Shown here: positions 26,005-35,056 of the stretch, piece after piece
How the letters are laid out: each line of letters opens with the position of its first letter
Position numbering within the stretch: position 1 is the stretch's first letter
DNA from: Litchfieldella xinjiangensis
Lineage (GTDB): Bacteria > Pseudomonadota > Gammaproteobacteria > Pseudomonadales > Halomonadaceae
NCBI RefSeq assembly: GCF_000759345.1
Contig: NZ_JPZL01000001.1
Location: 992,001 to 1,056,000 of the forward strand
DNA length: 64,000 bases
Direction of reading: 5' to 3'
Notes under the pieces: generated by a model
Told to the model about the DNA's origin: nothing
Databases searched by the model: none
Seen by the model: only the letters and a program-made list of their open reading frames with translations
Position numbers and translations under genes: made by a program

Positions 26005-26991
26005 ATGAATAAAATCCATGCCGTTGTCCTCACCTATAATCGCAAGGAGCTTCTCAGGCGGTGCCTCGAAGCCATCCAATCGCAAACCCGCCCCTGCGAC
26101 GAGATCCTCGTTATCGATAATGCCAGCCAGGATGGCACACAAGACATGCTGAGAGGCCTTGGCCTCGCTCCCCGTAACATTTATCGTCTGGCGAAGAATG
26201 TCGGTGCCTCCGGGGGGTTCAATGTCGGCTTTCGTCTCGGCTACCAGCGAGGGGCGGATTTTGTCTGGATGATGGACGACGATGTGCTTCCCGAGCCTGA
26301 CGCCCTACAGCGGTTGCTCGATGCCAATGAGACACTGTCCGACATGGGGCTGGCACGAAGCTACCTGCTTTCTACGGCATATACCGAGCGCGGCATCATT
26401 ACCAATACCCCGAATATCAGCCCGCTATGCAATACCATCGGCTACCGCAACTGGCCGGCCACCCTGGCTCATGGCCTGGTCCCCGTTCAGCAAGCCACCT
26501 TCGTCTCCATACTGGTTCCGCGCAAGACATTGGACGATTATGGGGTGCCTTTCTCGGAAATGTTCATTTGGGGAGAGGACACGGAATACACCATGAGGGT
26601 TTCACGAGATTCACCGGGATATATGGTAGGTGCAAGCAAGGTAATACATTTACGCCAGGATCTTGGGCCCATCAACATCAACAAGGAAACCAACCCCTCA
26701 CGTATCCCTTTATATCGACACCACATCAGAAACAAGATCTTCATATCGAAAAAGCACAAGGTTTATCCCAGGTTCCTTGTTGAACTATTTAGAAATGGGA
26801 AACTCGCCACCAAGTTCTTATTCAAAAGAGAATATAGAAAATCCTGGACCGTATTTTCCGCCATTATTGAAAGCCTCTATTTCTCCCCTGTGCGGCAATC
26901 CGCTGATGTCCCGCTCGTTCCCGATGATAGCCAGACAAAAGAGCCCGTGACGGGCAACATCAGGCCAGCGAGCGAGCTCCCCGATGCCTGA
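26005..26991 (+). CDS. Family 2 glycosyltransferase, GlfT-like
   Basis: The 328-residue protein has a GT-A fold starting HAVVLTYNRKELLRRCLEAI. DEILVIDNASQDGT, RLAKNVGASGGFNVG and the metal-binding WMMDDDVLPEPD (about residues 89-100) are typical of the galactofuranosyl/rhamnosyl GT2 group. FSEMFIWGEDTEYTMR matches the catalytic ED region. It probably adds a sugar to a surface glycan; donor and acceptor are unknown. The second half of the gene is more AT-rich than the window average. It is convergent with the rfbC-like gene, 26 bases apart, and has only a weak ribosome site (GAGAAG). Confidence 0.82.
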   Translation: MNKIHAVVLTYNRKELLRRCLEAIQSQTRPCDEILVIDNASQDGTQDMLRGLGLAPRNIYRLAKNVGASGGFNVGFRLGYQRGADFVWMMDDDVLPEPDALQRLLDANETLSDMGLARSYLLSTAYTERGIITNTPNISPLCNTIGYRNWPATLAHGLVPVQQATFVSILVPRKTLDDYGVPFSEMFIWGEDTEYTMRVSRDSPGYMVGASKVIHLRQDLGPININKETNPSRIPLYRHHIRNKIFISKKHKVYPRFLVELFRNGKLATKFLFKREYRKSWTVFSAIIESLYFSPVRQSADVPLVPDDSQTKEPVTGNIRPASELPDA

Positions 26992-27017
26992 TGTCATCCA
27001 CTATGGCTCGTATATGA

Positions 27018-27563
27018 TTAGCGTGAACCAGCCTCATGGCCAAGCAACGGCCAGGCTTCATCCTTCTGGGATATCACGCTGACCGGCAAAGGCCATTCGA
27101 CGCCCAGGGCCGGATCGTCGTAGCGCACCCCTCGCTCCGAGGCCGGGAAATAGGGGGAAGAAACGAGATAGCTGACTTCGACATCATCACTTAGCGTCTG
27201 GAAACCGTGCGCGAATCCTGCAGGCACGTAAAGCTGATGGCGGTTGTCTTGGGTCAGCTCGAATCCCTGATGGTGCATGTAGGTTCTGGATGCTGGGCGC
27301 AGGTCGACGATGACATCCAGGATCTTTCCCCGGATACAGCGTATCAACTTGGCTTCTTCATGGGGTGCCTGCTGATAGTGAAAGCCTCGCAGCGTTCCTC
27401 GCTGTTTGGAAAACGACGTATTCTGCTGAGGATAAACGGTTTCCAATCCATGCAAGCCGAATTCCTCGGTGCAGAAGGTCCGGGCAAACGAGCCTCGCTC
27501 GTCCCCCCGTGCTTCGAGTTCAATCAACCAGGCGTCTTCCAATAACGTCGAATGAAAAATCAT
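27018..27563 (-). CDS. dTDP-4-dehydrorhamnose 3,5-epimerase family protein
   Basis: This is a cupin epimerase of 181 residues. The catalytic pair of the RmlC family is present at the standard positions, H62 in GTLRGFHYQQ and Y132 in VEVSYLVSS, with D168 near SQKDEAW. It should epimerise a 4-keto-6-deoxy nucleotide sugar at C3 and/or C5. No rmlA, rmlB or rmlD is nearby; the adjacent nucleotidyltransferase makes CDP-glucose, so the substrate may be a CDP-sugar. It overlaps the preceding gene by one base (TGATG), so it is co-translated with it. It is the last gene of a four-gene operon from 30790. Confidence 0.88.
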   Translation of the reverse strand: MIFHSTLLEDAWLIELEARGDERGSFARTFCTEEFGLHGLETVYPQQNTSFSKQRGTLRGFHYQQAPHEEAKLIRCIRGKILDVIVDLRPASRTYMHHQGFELTQDNRHQLYVPAGFAHGFQTLSDDVEVSYLVSSPYFPASERGVRYDDPALGVEWPLPVSVISQKDEAWPLLGHEAGSR

Positions 27564-28915
27564 CAGGGGCCCATTTCGTCAAGTAGCGGGGTGGAGGGTC
27601 GATTCGCAGCAGCTTGGCTTTCCTGCTCGCGATACAGGCGGTCGATCAGCCGTCCCTCGGGGAACTTCACATCATCGAAGGTCAAAGCCGTGTCCTTCTT
27701 TACTGGCCTGATGAGTCGCGCTCCGATGGCAAGACCGATGGGTAGCAGGGCTTCATCTCGTATCGCTGGCATGTTTTCCGCGACACCGTAGACCTCATAA
27801 CCGCCAAACGCCTGGATTTCCTCACCAGGGGCCAGGTCTTTCTTGGCAATGGCAACGACGCCCACGTAAGGACCTTCGGCGCGTGGCGCCAACACGGCAT
27901 CATTGAACAAGACAGCACGTGCCACCGAGTTGGGCACTTCGAAATGGCACAGATGATAAGGAGTGTAAAAGCAGTAATAGGGCCCCTTCCCCATCTTGTA
28001 GAGTTCCAGGTAATGGCGCTTTCGAGGATCCTCCATCTTGCCCAGGACGAAGACGCCAGGCCCCGGCCGGGCGCCGACGACATAATCCACAAGCCCGGTT
28101 GTCGTTTGCTCGAGATACGGCTCGAATGCCTGAGCTGCCTCTTCGATGGGAACCAGCGGGGCATCGGGCTGCTGGCCGGAAAAGTCGATCCCCAACATTC
28201 CGCGCCGGGCAACGTGCATGCCCGTGCCATTGGCCACGATGGCCTGCTCGAAGGAGATCTTGGTACCGTCGGCAAACGAGGCGACCATGGCGGGCTTCTG
28301 CCCCCAGCGCTTGGCAAAGGCCTCCTGGGTCGTCGGATTGCGATAGGGATCATGCAGCCCCTTGATGTTGCCGCACAATACGGGCTCAACCCCCAATCCC
28401 GAGACGAAGCGGTGAAGGTTCATCTGTACGCCAGGCTGATCCCCATCGGAGAAACTGTAGATGACACCATGGGCATCGGCCTTGGCCTTGAGAATAGTGC
28501 CCACGGTGCCATCCAGTTCGGCATTCATGTGGACCACGTGCTTGCCGCTTTCGATCGCAGCCAGCACCGCCTGGGCGGCGAATTCGACCGACCCCGTGAC
28601 CTCGATGATGACATCCAGTCCCTCTGCGCGCGCCATGGCCAAGGCATCTTCCGTCACGGCGGGCTGCCCTAGCCTAATGGCATGCTCGATCTCGGCCTGT
28701 GTGTTACACACCGTCGGCTGAATGTCTGCCTGCGTATACGCCTCGACGGCCGCTTGTAGGTGACGATTGGCTACTATGCACAAGCGCATCCCGAGCATGG
28801 CCGTCAAGCACTGCAAGGCGATTCCCTTGCCTTGAAACCCGGCCCCCACCAGACCAACCCGGATCGGATCGTCATTCGCGTGCCGTCTGGCCAGGGCATT
28901 ATCGACAATTAACAT
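27563..28915 (-). CDS. NAD(P)-dependent oxidoreductase with C-terminal SAF domain (COG4091-like)
   Basis: The 450-residue protein has an N-terminal homoserine-dehydrogenase-like Rossmann fold (RVGLVGAGFQGKGIALQ near residue 18, then DVIIEVTGSVEFAAQAVL). A central substrate domain contains FSDGDQPGVQMNL and GNIKGLHDPYRNP. The C-terminus (about 350-430) is SAF-like, with VAIAKKDLAPGEEI and RLIRPVKKDTAL. The reaction of this family is not established; members occur in surface-polysaccharide clusters, where they may oxidise or rearrange an activated sugar. It sits between rfbF and the epimerase gene, 24 bases after rfbF. Confidence 0.75.
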   Translation of the reverse strand: MLIVDNALARRHANDDPIRVGLVGAGFQGKGIALQCLTAMLGMRLCIVANRHLQAAVEAYTQADIQPTVCNTQAEIEHAIRLGQPAVTEDALAMARAEGLDVIIEVTGSVEFAAQAVLAAIESGKHVVHMNAELDGTVGTILKAKADAHGVIYSFSDGDQPGVQMNLHRFVSGLGVEPVLCGNIKGLHDPYRNPTTQEAFAKRWGQKPAMVASFADGTKISFEQAIVANGTGMHVARRGMLGIDFSGQQPDAPLVPIEEAAQAFEPYLEQTTTGLVDYVVGARPGPGVFVLGKMEDPRKRHYLELYKMGKGPYYCFYTPYHLCHFEVPNSVARAVLFNDAVLAPRAEGPYVGVVAIAKKDLAPGEEIQAFGGYEVYGVAENMPAIRDEALLPIGLAIGARLIRPVKKDTALTFDDVKFPEGRLIDRLYREQESQAAANRPSTPLLDEMGP

Positions 28916-28939
28916 AGTTTCCCTCGGCGATCGGTTGCA

Positions 28940-29716
28940 TCAGTCAGCCCAACGTTTCCAGGGGGCCCCTTCGGCCCACGCTGCCTCCAGCACCATCTTG
29001 TCGCGCAGGGAATCCATGCTTTGCCAGTAACCGTCGTGGCGGTAGTATCCCAGCTTCCCCAGATCGACCATGCGCTGCATGGGTTCGTTTTCCCAGGTGG
29101 TCTGCGCATTGTCGATGAGCTCGAACACTTCGGGCTCGCAGACGAAGAAGCCGCCATTGATCAGGCCGCCATCAGTCGCTCCCTTTTCACGGAACCCCAT
29201 GACTTTTGGCGCACCTTCTTCCAGATTCAACGCCCCGTATCGTCCGGGTTGCGAGACCGCCGTCAGGGTGCACCAGTTGTCACTGCTCGTATGCGTCTCG
29301 ATCAACGCGCCGATATCGATATCACTGACCCCATCGCCGTAGGTCAGGCAGAAGGTGCCTCCGGTCAACAGCGGCATGGCTTTCTTCAACCGGCCGCCGG
29401 TCATGGCGTCGGCACCGGTATCGAGTACCGTCACCTTCCAGTCCTCGCCGGAGCTCTGTAACCAATCGATCGCCCCTGTCTTCAGGTCGATGGTGTAATC
29501 GGTACAGCGATTGCGGTAATTGATGAAATAATCCCTGATGAAGTCGACCTTGTAGCCGCCCAGGACGATGAAATCACTGAAGCCGTGGTGGGCATACATC
29601 TTCATGATGTGCCACATGATGGGTCGGCCACCGACCTCCACCATAGGCTTGGGTCTTATCGAGGTTTCTTCACTGAGCCGAGTACCGAACCCGCCGGCAA
29701 ATATAACCACCTTCAT
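28940..29716 (-). CDS. rfbF: Glucose-1-phosphate cytidylyltransferase
   Basis: RfbF makes CDP-glucose from CTP and glucose 1-phosphate, the entry to CDP-3,6-dideoxyhexoses and related sugars. The 258 residues begin MKVVIFAGGFGTRLSEETSIRPKPMVEVG, the nucleotidyltransferase P-loop with its catalytic Arg and Lys. Family landmarks follow: LGGYKVDFIRDYF, LTYGDGVSDID, and GGFFVCEPEVF. ATG 29716 has GGAGG 5 bases upstream. The normal partner rfbG (CDP-glucose 4,6-dehydratase) is absent here. It lies 33 bases after the epimerase gene. Confidence 0.93.
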   Translation of the reverse strand: MKVVIFAGGFGTRLSEETSIRPKPMVEVGGRPIMWHIMKMYAHHGFSDFIVLGGYKVDFIRDYFINYRNRCTDYTIDLKTGAIDWLQSSGEDWKVTVLDTGADAMTGGRLKKAMPLLTGGTFCLTYGDGVSDIDIGALIETHTSSDNWCTLTAVSQPGRYGALNLEEGAPKVMGFREKGATDGGLINGGFFVCEPEVFELIDNAQTTWENEPMQRMVDLGKLGYYRHDGYWQSMDSLRDKMVLEAAWAEGAPWKRWAD

Positions 29717-29749
29717 GACTGCCTCCCCTGTCACTATTCTTGTCCTTGC

Positions 29750-30790
29750 CTAGATCCAGCTCAGCTGTTCATCCAGGCGCCTTTCATCGATATGGCGTTG
29801 CAGCACATGCAGTCTCATCCAGGCAGAAGAACGGAAGTCGCTATCCCTGAAATCCATTTTCTGTAACCCATCGATCAGCCCCTGGATCGAATCCTGGAGC
29901 GTCATCGTTGGCTGGTAGCCGGGCGCCAGATCGGCAAAAAGGTCGAAGTTAACCTGATAGGATCGGCTATCCGCCGGGGCCTCATGATTGATGCAGACCG
30001 ACGTGCCCGGCACGGCATCGGCCACGGCATAGGCAAGATCACGGACTTGATGATTGCGAGCGTTCGTTCCCGTATTGACGCTGAGAGTGCGTCCTCCCTG
30101 CTCTGCAGGACGCTGGATCGCCCATTCGATGGCCCTGGCCATGTCCTGGACGTCGATGAGTGGGCGCCATGGGGAACCATCACTGAGCACCGTGATACGC
30201 TGCTGACTCAGCGCACAGGCCACGAAATCATTGAGTACGAGATCCAGCCGTAGACGGGGGGACATGCCACAGGCCGTGGCAAAGCGCAGGCTGGTGATCA
30301 CCATGTCACTGTCGATACTGGCCAGGGATCGCTCCGCTTCCACCTTGGAGTGTGCGTACGCCGTAACGGGTGCTACGGGGTCGGTTTCGCTCCGAGCGCC
30401 CTCCAGCGCTACGCCATAGATGCTGCAACTGGAGGCGAAGACGAAGTTACGAACACCTGCCACTGAGGCAGCATTAGCCAGCGACACCGTGGCCTGTTCG
30501 TTGATCTGGCGGGTTACCGATTCGAAGCGATGTCCCATGGGGTCGTTGGAAACGGCCGCCAACTGGACCACAGCGCTGTATCCGTCGAGAAAGCCGTCGG
30601 GCAACAGCCGAACATCGCCGTAGTATTGCCGGGTCAGATAGCGTTCCGGCGCCTCGCAAGGGCCGCTAAGACATTGAGCGAAATAGGCGTTGTCGTAGCC
30701 ATCGATGACAGCCTCGGGGAAACGTTCGGCCAGGTGGCGTACCACCACCGGGCCGACGTAACCGAGGTTCCCCACGATAAGTATCTTCAT
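29750..30790 (-). CDS. NAD-dependent epimerase/dehydratase (extended SDR)
   Basis: The 346-residue nucleotide-sugar SDR has the Rossmann motif ILIVGNLGYVG. Its active site comprises the serine region FASSCSIYG and Y-x-x-x-K in AYAHSKVEAE. It probably acts on the CDP-sugar made by RfbF or on a product of its operon partners, either as a 4-epimerase, a 4,6-dehydratase or a reductase. Classical RfbG was not recognised in it, as the extended-SDR pattern SNDPMGHRFE differs from dehydratases. It is the first gene of a minus-strand operon (30790 to 27018) and has a 207-base upstream gap bearing the 60-base inverted repeat. Confidence 0.82.
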   Translation of the reverse strand: MKILIVGNLGYVGPVVVRHLAERFPEAVIDGYDNAYFAQCLSGPCEAPERYLTRQYYGDVRLLPDGFLDGYSAVVQLAAVSNDPMGHRFESVTRQINEQATVSLANAASVAGVRNFVFASSCSIYGVALEGARSETDPVAPVTAYAHSKVEAERSLASIDSDMVITSLRFATACGMSPRLRLDLVLNDFVACALSQQRITVLSDGSPWRPLIDVQDMARAIEWAIQRPAEQGGRTLSVNTGTNARNHQVRDLAYAVADAVPGTSVCINHEAPADSRSYQVNFDLFADLAPGYQPTMTLQDSIQGLIDGLQKMDFRDSDFRSSAWMRLHVLQRHIDERRLDEQLSWI

Positions 30791-30934
30791 TGTGTCCCTT
30801 CAATCCTGATCTCCCTGCTAGCGCCTTCTATGAGGACGCCTCGTAGCCCCTTGCAGCTTCAGGGCTACTACTGGTTTCGGACAGAACAGACACACCGTCA
30901 AGACAACTTGTAACGTTATGTCACTAAAACAGAC

Positions 30935-30994
30935 AAAAGGCTGAAGCTCTTGATTACTCTCGGTTTAACCGAGTGGCACGGTACTCAGCCTTTT
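30935..30994. repeat. 60-base element with 10-base terminal inverted repeats and an inner palindrome
   Basis: AAAAGGCTGA (30935-30944) and TCAGCCTTTT (30985-30994) are exact inverted complements bounding 60 bases. Inside, CTCGGTT-T-AACCGAG (30959-30973) is a second perfect palindrome. It starts 3 bases after the ybbP stop on the minus strand. With T runs at both ends it could be a bidirectional terminator; it also has the shape of a miniature inverted-repeat element. Confidence 0.7.
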
Positions 30995-30997
30995 CCA

Positions 30998-33637
30998 TCA
31001 GGTTTCTCCCAATAATCCCAGGCTCTTCACTGGTGCTTCGCGGCGCACACCACGCGACAGCAAATGGCCGATCGCTCCGATCAAAAGCGCCCCTCCGAAC
31101 GGCAAGGCAAGCCATAGTCCCCAATGGATTCGCGGCGGGAGATCGAGCCAGCCAAGATAGATGCCGGCGGCGGCGAGTTCGGCCAACAAGGCGCCCATCA
31201 GGCCGCTGGCCAGCCCAAGCAGGGCGAATTCGGCCCATTGGGTGCGAGAGATGAGCCGATTGCCGGCCCCGAAGACGCGCAACAGTGCGCCCTCATGGGC
31301 CCGGACCGGTCGGCTGGCGGTAAGCGCGGCATAGAGCACACTGACTCCCGCCAACAAAACGAATCCCAGCACGAATTCCACCGCTCGTGTGACATGCGCC
31401 AGCAGGTCACGTACCCGCTCGAGGATCGCCTCGACATTCAACAGCGATACCCCGGGGAAGTTCTCCACCAATTGCTGCAAGGTATCGCTCTCCTCGTCAG
31501 GCAGATAGAAGGCAGTGATATAGCTATGCCCGAAGCGCTCGAGCACGTCGGGCGGAAAGATCACGAAGAAGTTGGGACGAAAGCTATCCCAGTCCAGATT
31601 GCGCAAGCTGGCAATCTCGCCGGTGATTTCCTGCCCGCCGATGGTGAAACTCATGGTATCGCCCAGCCCCAGTCCGAGCCTCTTCGCCAGGCCATCCTCG
31701 ACGGAAATCGGCACGCGGGGTTCGCCTTCGGCCGCCACTTCGCCGTACCAGCCCTGGCCTGCCTGCTGCTCGGACTCGAGGGTATCGAACCACTGCCCTT
31801 CGACGACTCGGTTGCCCTCGGGCACGGTTTCGCGCCAGGTCAGGTTGAGCTCGCGACGCAGGGCATTTTCGCCTTGAGCTTCGGCCGGCACGGCCTCGCG
31901 GGGTTCCTGCCCATTGATGGCAGTGATGCGTCCGCGAACCATCGGGTAGAGCGAGGTCAGTTCATCGGCGGCGCCTTCCAGCGTGTCGACGAAGGCATCA
32001 CGTTCGCCGGGCTGGATATTGATGGCGAAGTAGTTGGGGGTATCCTCGGGAAGTTGCGCCTGCCAGGTATCCAGCAGGTCGCCACGTACCAAGGCGATCA
32101 TGGCCATGGCGGCAAAGGTCACCGAGAATGCCAGCATCTGCCCCAGGCTGGCCTGCCGGCGCCGGGCCAGCTGGCGCGCGCCCAGGCGTAACGCCTGCCG
32201 GTTGACGCTGCCCCCTCCCTCATTGTGGCTCGGTAACTTGGCTACCAGCCGCAACACGCCCGCCAACATCAGCCAGCCCAGGCCCCACAGGACCGCCAGC
32301 ATGACCAGTCCCCCACCGAGCAGCCCGAAGGAGAGCGTCAGGTCACCGGAGTAGAGCCACAGCAGGCCACCGAACACCAGGCTGGCCACGGCTACCACCA
32401 GCCACGCCGAGGCCGGCAGCGGGTCCAGCTCGCGACGCAGTACCTTGAGCGCACTTACACGCTTCAGGCGCAGCAATGTAGGTCCGGCAAAGCCGACCAG
32501 CACTGCAAGCGCAGTGAGAATACCCAGCCACAACGGCAAGAGTCCCGGCGGCGGCAACTCCAGCGAAAGAAAGCGCGTGAGTAGAGCCAACAGAACCGCC
32601 TGACCGGCCAAGCCGAGAAATGCCCCGACGGCCGAGGCCGCCAGCGCCAGCCATAACAGCTGTAACGCGAAGAGCCGCGTCAGCTGCGCCTGGGAAGCGC
32701 CAAAACAGCGCAACAGCGCAGCCGTATCCAGGTGACGGTCGACATAGCGACGTGTGGCCATGGCCACCGCTACACCGGCAAGCAGCACTGCGGCCAGGCC
32801 GGAAAGGCTCAGATACTTCTCGGCTCGCTCCAGCGAGCGGCCAAGCCCGGGGCGGTCGACGCGCACATCACGTACCTCGACACCATCTCGGCGCAGCTGC
32901 TCCAAGCGACTCTCAAGGCTGGCTACGGCCTCGGGCGGGCCGGCTGCCAACAGCTCGAATTCGACCCGTGAACCGGGCTGTACCAGCCCCGTGGTTTCGA
33001 GATCATCGATATGCATCATCAGGCGAGGATTGAAGCTGCTGAAACCGGCGGATTGATCCGGCTCTCGCTCGATTACCCCGCCCACGGTGAGCTCGGCCTC
33101 CCCCACGCGAACCGGCTCCCCCATGGATACGTCGAGTATCTGGGCCAGGCGGGGCGCTAGCCACACCTCACCGGGCGCAGGGCCATGCGCAAGCATTTCG
33201 GGTTCATCGCCACGTCTCACGCGTACTTCCCCGTAAAGCGGGTAGCGATCATCCACCACCTTGAGGCTCGCTGGCTGAAACGCACCGTCACGACTGACCA
33301 TCGAGATCAGATCGACCTGGTCGCTGAGCGTGAGGCCGGCATCCTCGAGTTCCTGCCGCACGCTTTCGTTAAACGGCTCCGACTGCTCGAGGACGAGATC
33401 ACCGCCCATCAACTGCCCGGCCTGGCGCTCCAGGCCGCGCTCGAGCCGGTCGAGAAAGAAACCGATCATGGTGGCTGCAGCCACGGCAAGGGCCAGGGCC
33501 ACGAACAGCGCACGAACGTCTGGGGCCCTCAGGTCACGGCGTAGCCCGCGCCAGGATAGCGATACCCAGCGCAGCACGCCGGATGCCGCGCCCTGTGAGG
33601 CGATGCCATCGCTACCGGTACGTGTCAACTCGGTCAT
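30998..33637 (-). CDS. ybbP: ABC transporter permease, YbbP-like (FtsX family)
   Basis: This is an inner-membrane permease of 879 residues with the large-permease layout: one N-terminal helix (about 40-60), a periplasmic domain, three helices (about 265-400), further central helices (about 415-480), a second large soluble domain, and three C-terminal helices. FtsX/MacB-type cores occur twice (AAVLLAGVAVAMATRRY; FVLLAGVSVLYAALTAS). It pairs with YbbA. The substrate is not firmly known, though the tesA-ybbA-ybbP linkage suggests lipid or lipoprotein export. ATG 33637 has GAGG upstream and overlaps the ybbA stop by 4 bases; an upstream frame to 33703 is rejected. Confidence 0.92.
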   Translation of the reverse strand: MTELTRTGSDGIASQGAASGVLRWVSLSWRGLRRDLRAPDVRALFVALALAVAAATMIGFFLDRLERGLERQAGQLMGGDLVLEQSEPFNESVRQELEDAGLTLSDQVDLISMVSRDGAFQPASLKVVDDRYPLYGEVRVRRGDEPEMLAHGPAPGEVWLAPRLAQILDVSMGEPVRVGEAELTVGGVIEREPDQSAGFSSFNPRLMMHIDDLETTGLVQPGSRVEFELLAAGPPEAVASLESRLEQLRRDGVEVRDVRVDRPGLGRSLERAEKYLSLSGLAAVLLAGVAVAMATRRYVDRHLDTAALLRCFGASQAQLTRLFALQLLWLALAASAVGAFLGLAGQAVLLALLTRFLSLELPPPGLLPLWLGILTALAVLVGFAGPTLLRLKRVSALKVLRRELDPLPASAWLVVAVASLVFGGLLWLYSGDLTLSFGLLGGGLVMLAVLWGLGWLMLAGVLRLVAKLPSHNEGGGSVNRQALRLGARQLARRRQASLGQMLAFSVTFAAMAMIALVRGDLLDTWQAQLPEDTPNYFAINIQPGERDAFVDTLEGAADELTSLYPMVRGRITAINGQEPREAVPAEAQGENALRRELNLTWRETVPEGNRVVEGQWFDTLESEQQAGQGWYGEVAAEGEPRVPISVEDGLAKRLGLGLGDTMSFTIGGQEITGEIASLRNLDWDSFRPNFFVIFPPDVLERFGHSYITAFYLPDEESDTLQQLVENFPGVSLLNVEAILERVRDLLAHVTRAVEFVLGFVLLAGVSVLYAALTASRPVRAHEGALLRVFGAGNRLISRTQWAEFALLGLASGLMGALLAELAAAGIYLGWLDLPPRIHWGLWLALPFGGALLIGAIGHLLSRGVRREAPVKSLGLLGET

Positions 33638-34350
33638 GCCTGCACCTCGTCCTGTTGCATCTCGACGAGGCGGCCCGCATCGAGTCGCAGGCAACGGTCG
33701 CATCGACGCGCCAGGGCAAAGTCATGGGTGACCAGCACCAGAGTGGTTCCGGCTTCGCGGTTGAGATCGAAGAGTAGCTCGATGATACGGTTACCGGTGG
33801 CATGATCGAGATTGCCGGTAGGCTCGTCGGCAAAGACAAGCTGTGGTGAGGTCACGAAGGCTCGTGCCAGCGCGACCCGCTGCTGCTCCCCGCCCGATAG
33901 TTGCTTGGGCAAGTGATCGAGCCGCTCGGCGAGCCCGACTCGGCCCAGCCAGTCGCGCCCCCGGGTTTCGCTATCGGGCAATGGGGAGAGTTCCAGGGGC
34001 AACAGGACATTCTCGAGTGCGGTCAGGGTCGGCAATAGCTGGAAATTCTGGAACACGAAGCCGACGCGGCCGGCCCTCAGACGGGCGCGACCATCCTCAT
34101 CCAACGCGGCCAGCGACTCCCCGAACAAGGTCAGTTCGCCGCTACTTGGGGCATCCAGCCCAGCCAGCAGGCCCAGCAGGGTCGACTTGCCGGCGCCACT
34201 GGCGCCGAGAATGGCCACCGTTTCCCCTGGGAATACCGAGAGGGCCAGTTCACTCAGGATGGTCAATTGCCGATCGCCACTGGCGACCTGCTTGGCCAGG
34301 CCCTGTGCGTGTAGAATCGGAGCTGAGTCGAGTCGTGAGGAGTCGGACAT
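33634..34350 (-). CDS. ybbA: ABC transporter ATP-binding protein YbbA
   Basis: This LolD/MacB-class ATPase of 238 residues has Walker A (GASGAGKST), the Q loop ([17 protein letters not shown]), signature [15 protein letters not shown], Walker B ([12 protein letters not shown]) and the switch histidine (LVLVTHDF). It powers YbbP. The divergent pair tesA / ybbA-ybbP is conserved in E. coli. Its ATG at 34350 is only 16 bases from the tesA start, so the promoters of each gene must lie partly within the other. Confidence 0.94.
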   Translation of the reverse strand: MSDSSRLDSAPILHAQGLAKQVASGDRQLTILSELALSVFPGETVAILGASGAGKSTLLGLLAGLDAPSSGELTLFGESLAALDEDGRARLRAGRVGFVFQNFQLLPTLTALENVLLPLELSPLPDSETRGRDWLGRVGLAERLDHLPKQLSGGEQQRVALARAFVTSPQLVFADEPTGNLDHATGNRIIELLFDLNREAGTTLVLVTHDFALARRCDRCLRLDAGRLVEMQQDEVQA

Positions 34351-34366
34351 GATGAAAGGAATCCCT

Positions 34367-35056
34367 ATGTACCTGCATTTTCCTGAAAGCCCGCAGCCTT
34401 GGGCTGCACGGCGTTGGCTGGCGTGCCTGATGAGCCTGATGAGCCTGATGTTGCTCTGTCTGACGCTTCCGGCCCAGGCGGACGAGCGACCCACCCTGCT
34501 CGTGATGGGGGACAGCCTGAGCGCAGCGTATGGCATCGAGCAGGAGCTGGGCTGGGTCCACTTGCTCGAGCAACGCCTGGACGGCAAGGTTCGGGTGATC
34601 AATGCCAGCATAAGCGGCGAAACCACATCCGGTGGCGCGTCGCGCCTACCCGACCTGTTACGACAGCATGAACCCGAGTTGGTGCTATTGGAACTCGGGG
34701 GCAACGATGGCCTGCGCGGCCTGCCGCCCCGTCAGATGCGGGCCAACCTGGCCAGCATGATCGAGGAAAGCCTCGATGCGGGCGCTCAGGTGCTGCTGCT
34801 GGGCATCGATATCCCGCCCAACTATGGCCAGGCGTATCGGGACGCCTTTCGTAGCACCTACACGCAGCTTGCCGAAGAATACGAGGTTCCCCTGGTCCCC
34901 TTCATTCTCGAAGACATCGCCCTGGAGACCACATTGATGCAGGACGATGGCATCCATCCTACCGCCGATGCCCAGCCCATCATCCTGGAAAACATTTGGC
35001 CTGAACTCGAATCGTTGCTGGCGCGTCATACCGAGGTGTCGGTGACGTCGGATTGA
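34367..35056 (+). CDS. tesA: Multifunctional acyl-CoA thioesterase I / lysophospholipase L1
   Basis: TesA is a periplasmic SGNH/GDSL hydrolase that cleaves acyl-CoA, lysophospholipids and esters. The 229-residue precursor has a signal peptide ending near PAQADER (about residue 39). The catalytic sites are S50 in VMGDSLSAAYG, G111-G-N113-D in LELGGNDGL, and D194-x-x-H197 in DGIHPTAD. ATG 34367 is chosen because AAGGA (34356-34360) is 6 bases upstream; ATGs at 34349 and 34352 lack a site. The signal peptide contains a 9-base triple repeat. The 3' end overlaps the convergent EamA gene by 31 bases. Confidence 0.94.
   Translation: MYLHFPESPQPWAARRWLACLMSLMSLMLLCLTLPAQADERPTLLVMGDSLSAAYGIEQELGWVHLLEQRLDGKVRVINASISGETTSGGASRLPDLLRQHEPELVLLELGGNDGLRGLPPRQMRANLASMIEESLDAGAQVLLLGIDIPPNYGQAYRDAFRSTYTQLAEEYEVPLVPFILEDIALETTLMQDDGIHPTADAQPIILENIWPELESLLARHTEVSVTSD
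34425..34451 (+). repeat. Three tandem 9-base units in the tesA signal peptide
   Basis: GCCTGATGA occurs at 34425-34433 and 34434-34442, then GCCTGATGT at 34443-34451. They encode the Leu-Met-Ser repeats of the hydrophobic core of the signal peptide. Unit slippage would keep the frame and lengthen or shorten the core by three residues. Confidence 0.85.

Noticed and set aside
27018-27563. Standard dTDP-rhamnose pathway gene
   Set aside because: rmlA, rmlB and rmlD are all absent and the operon makes CDP-glucose; the family is right but the usual pathway is not supported.
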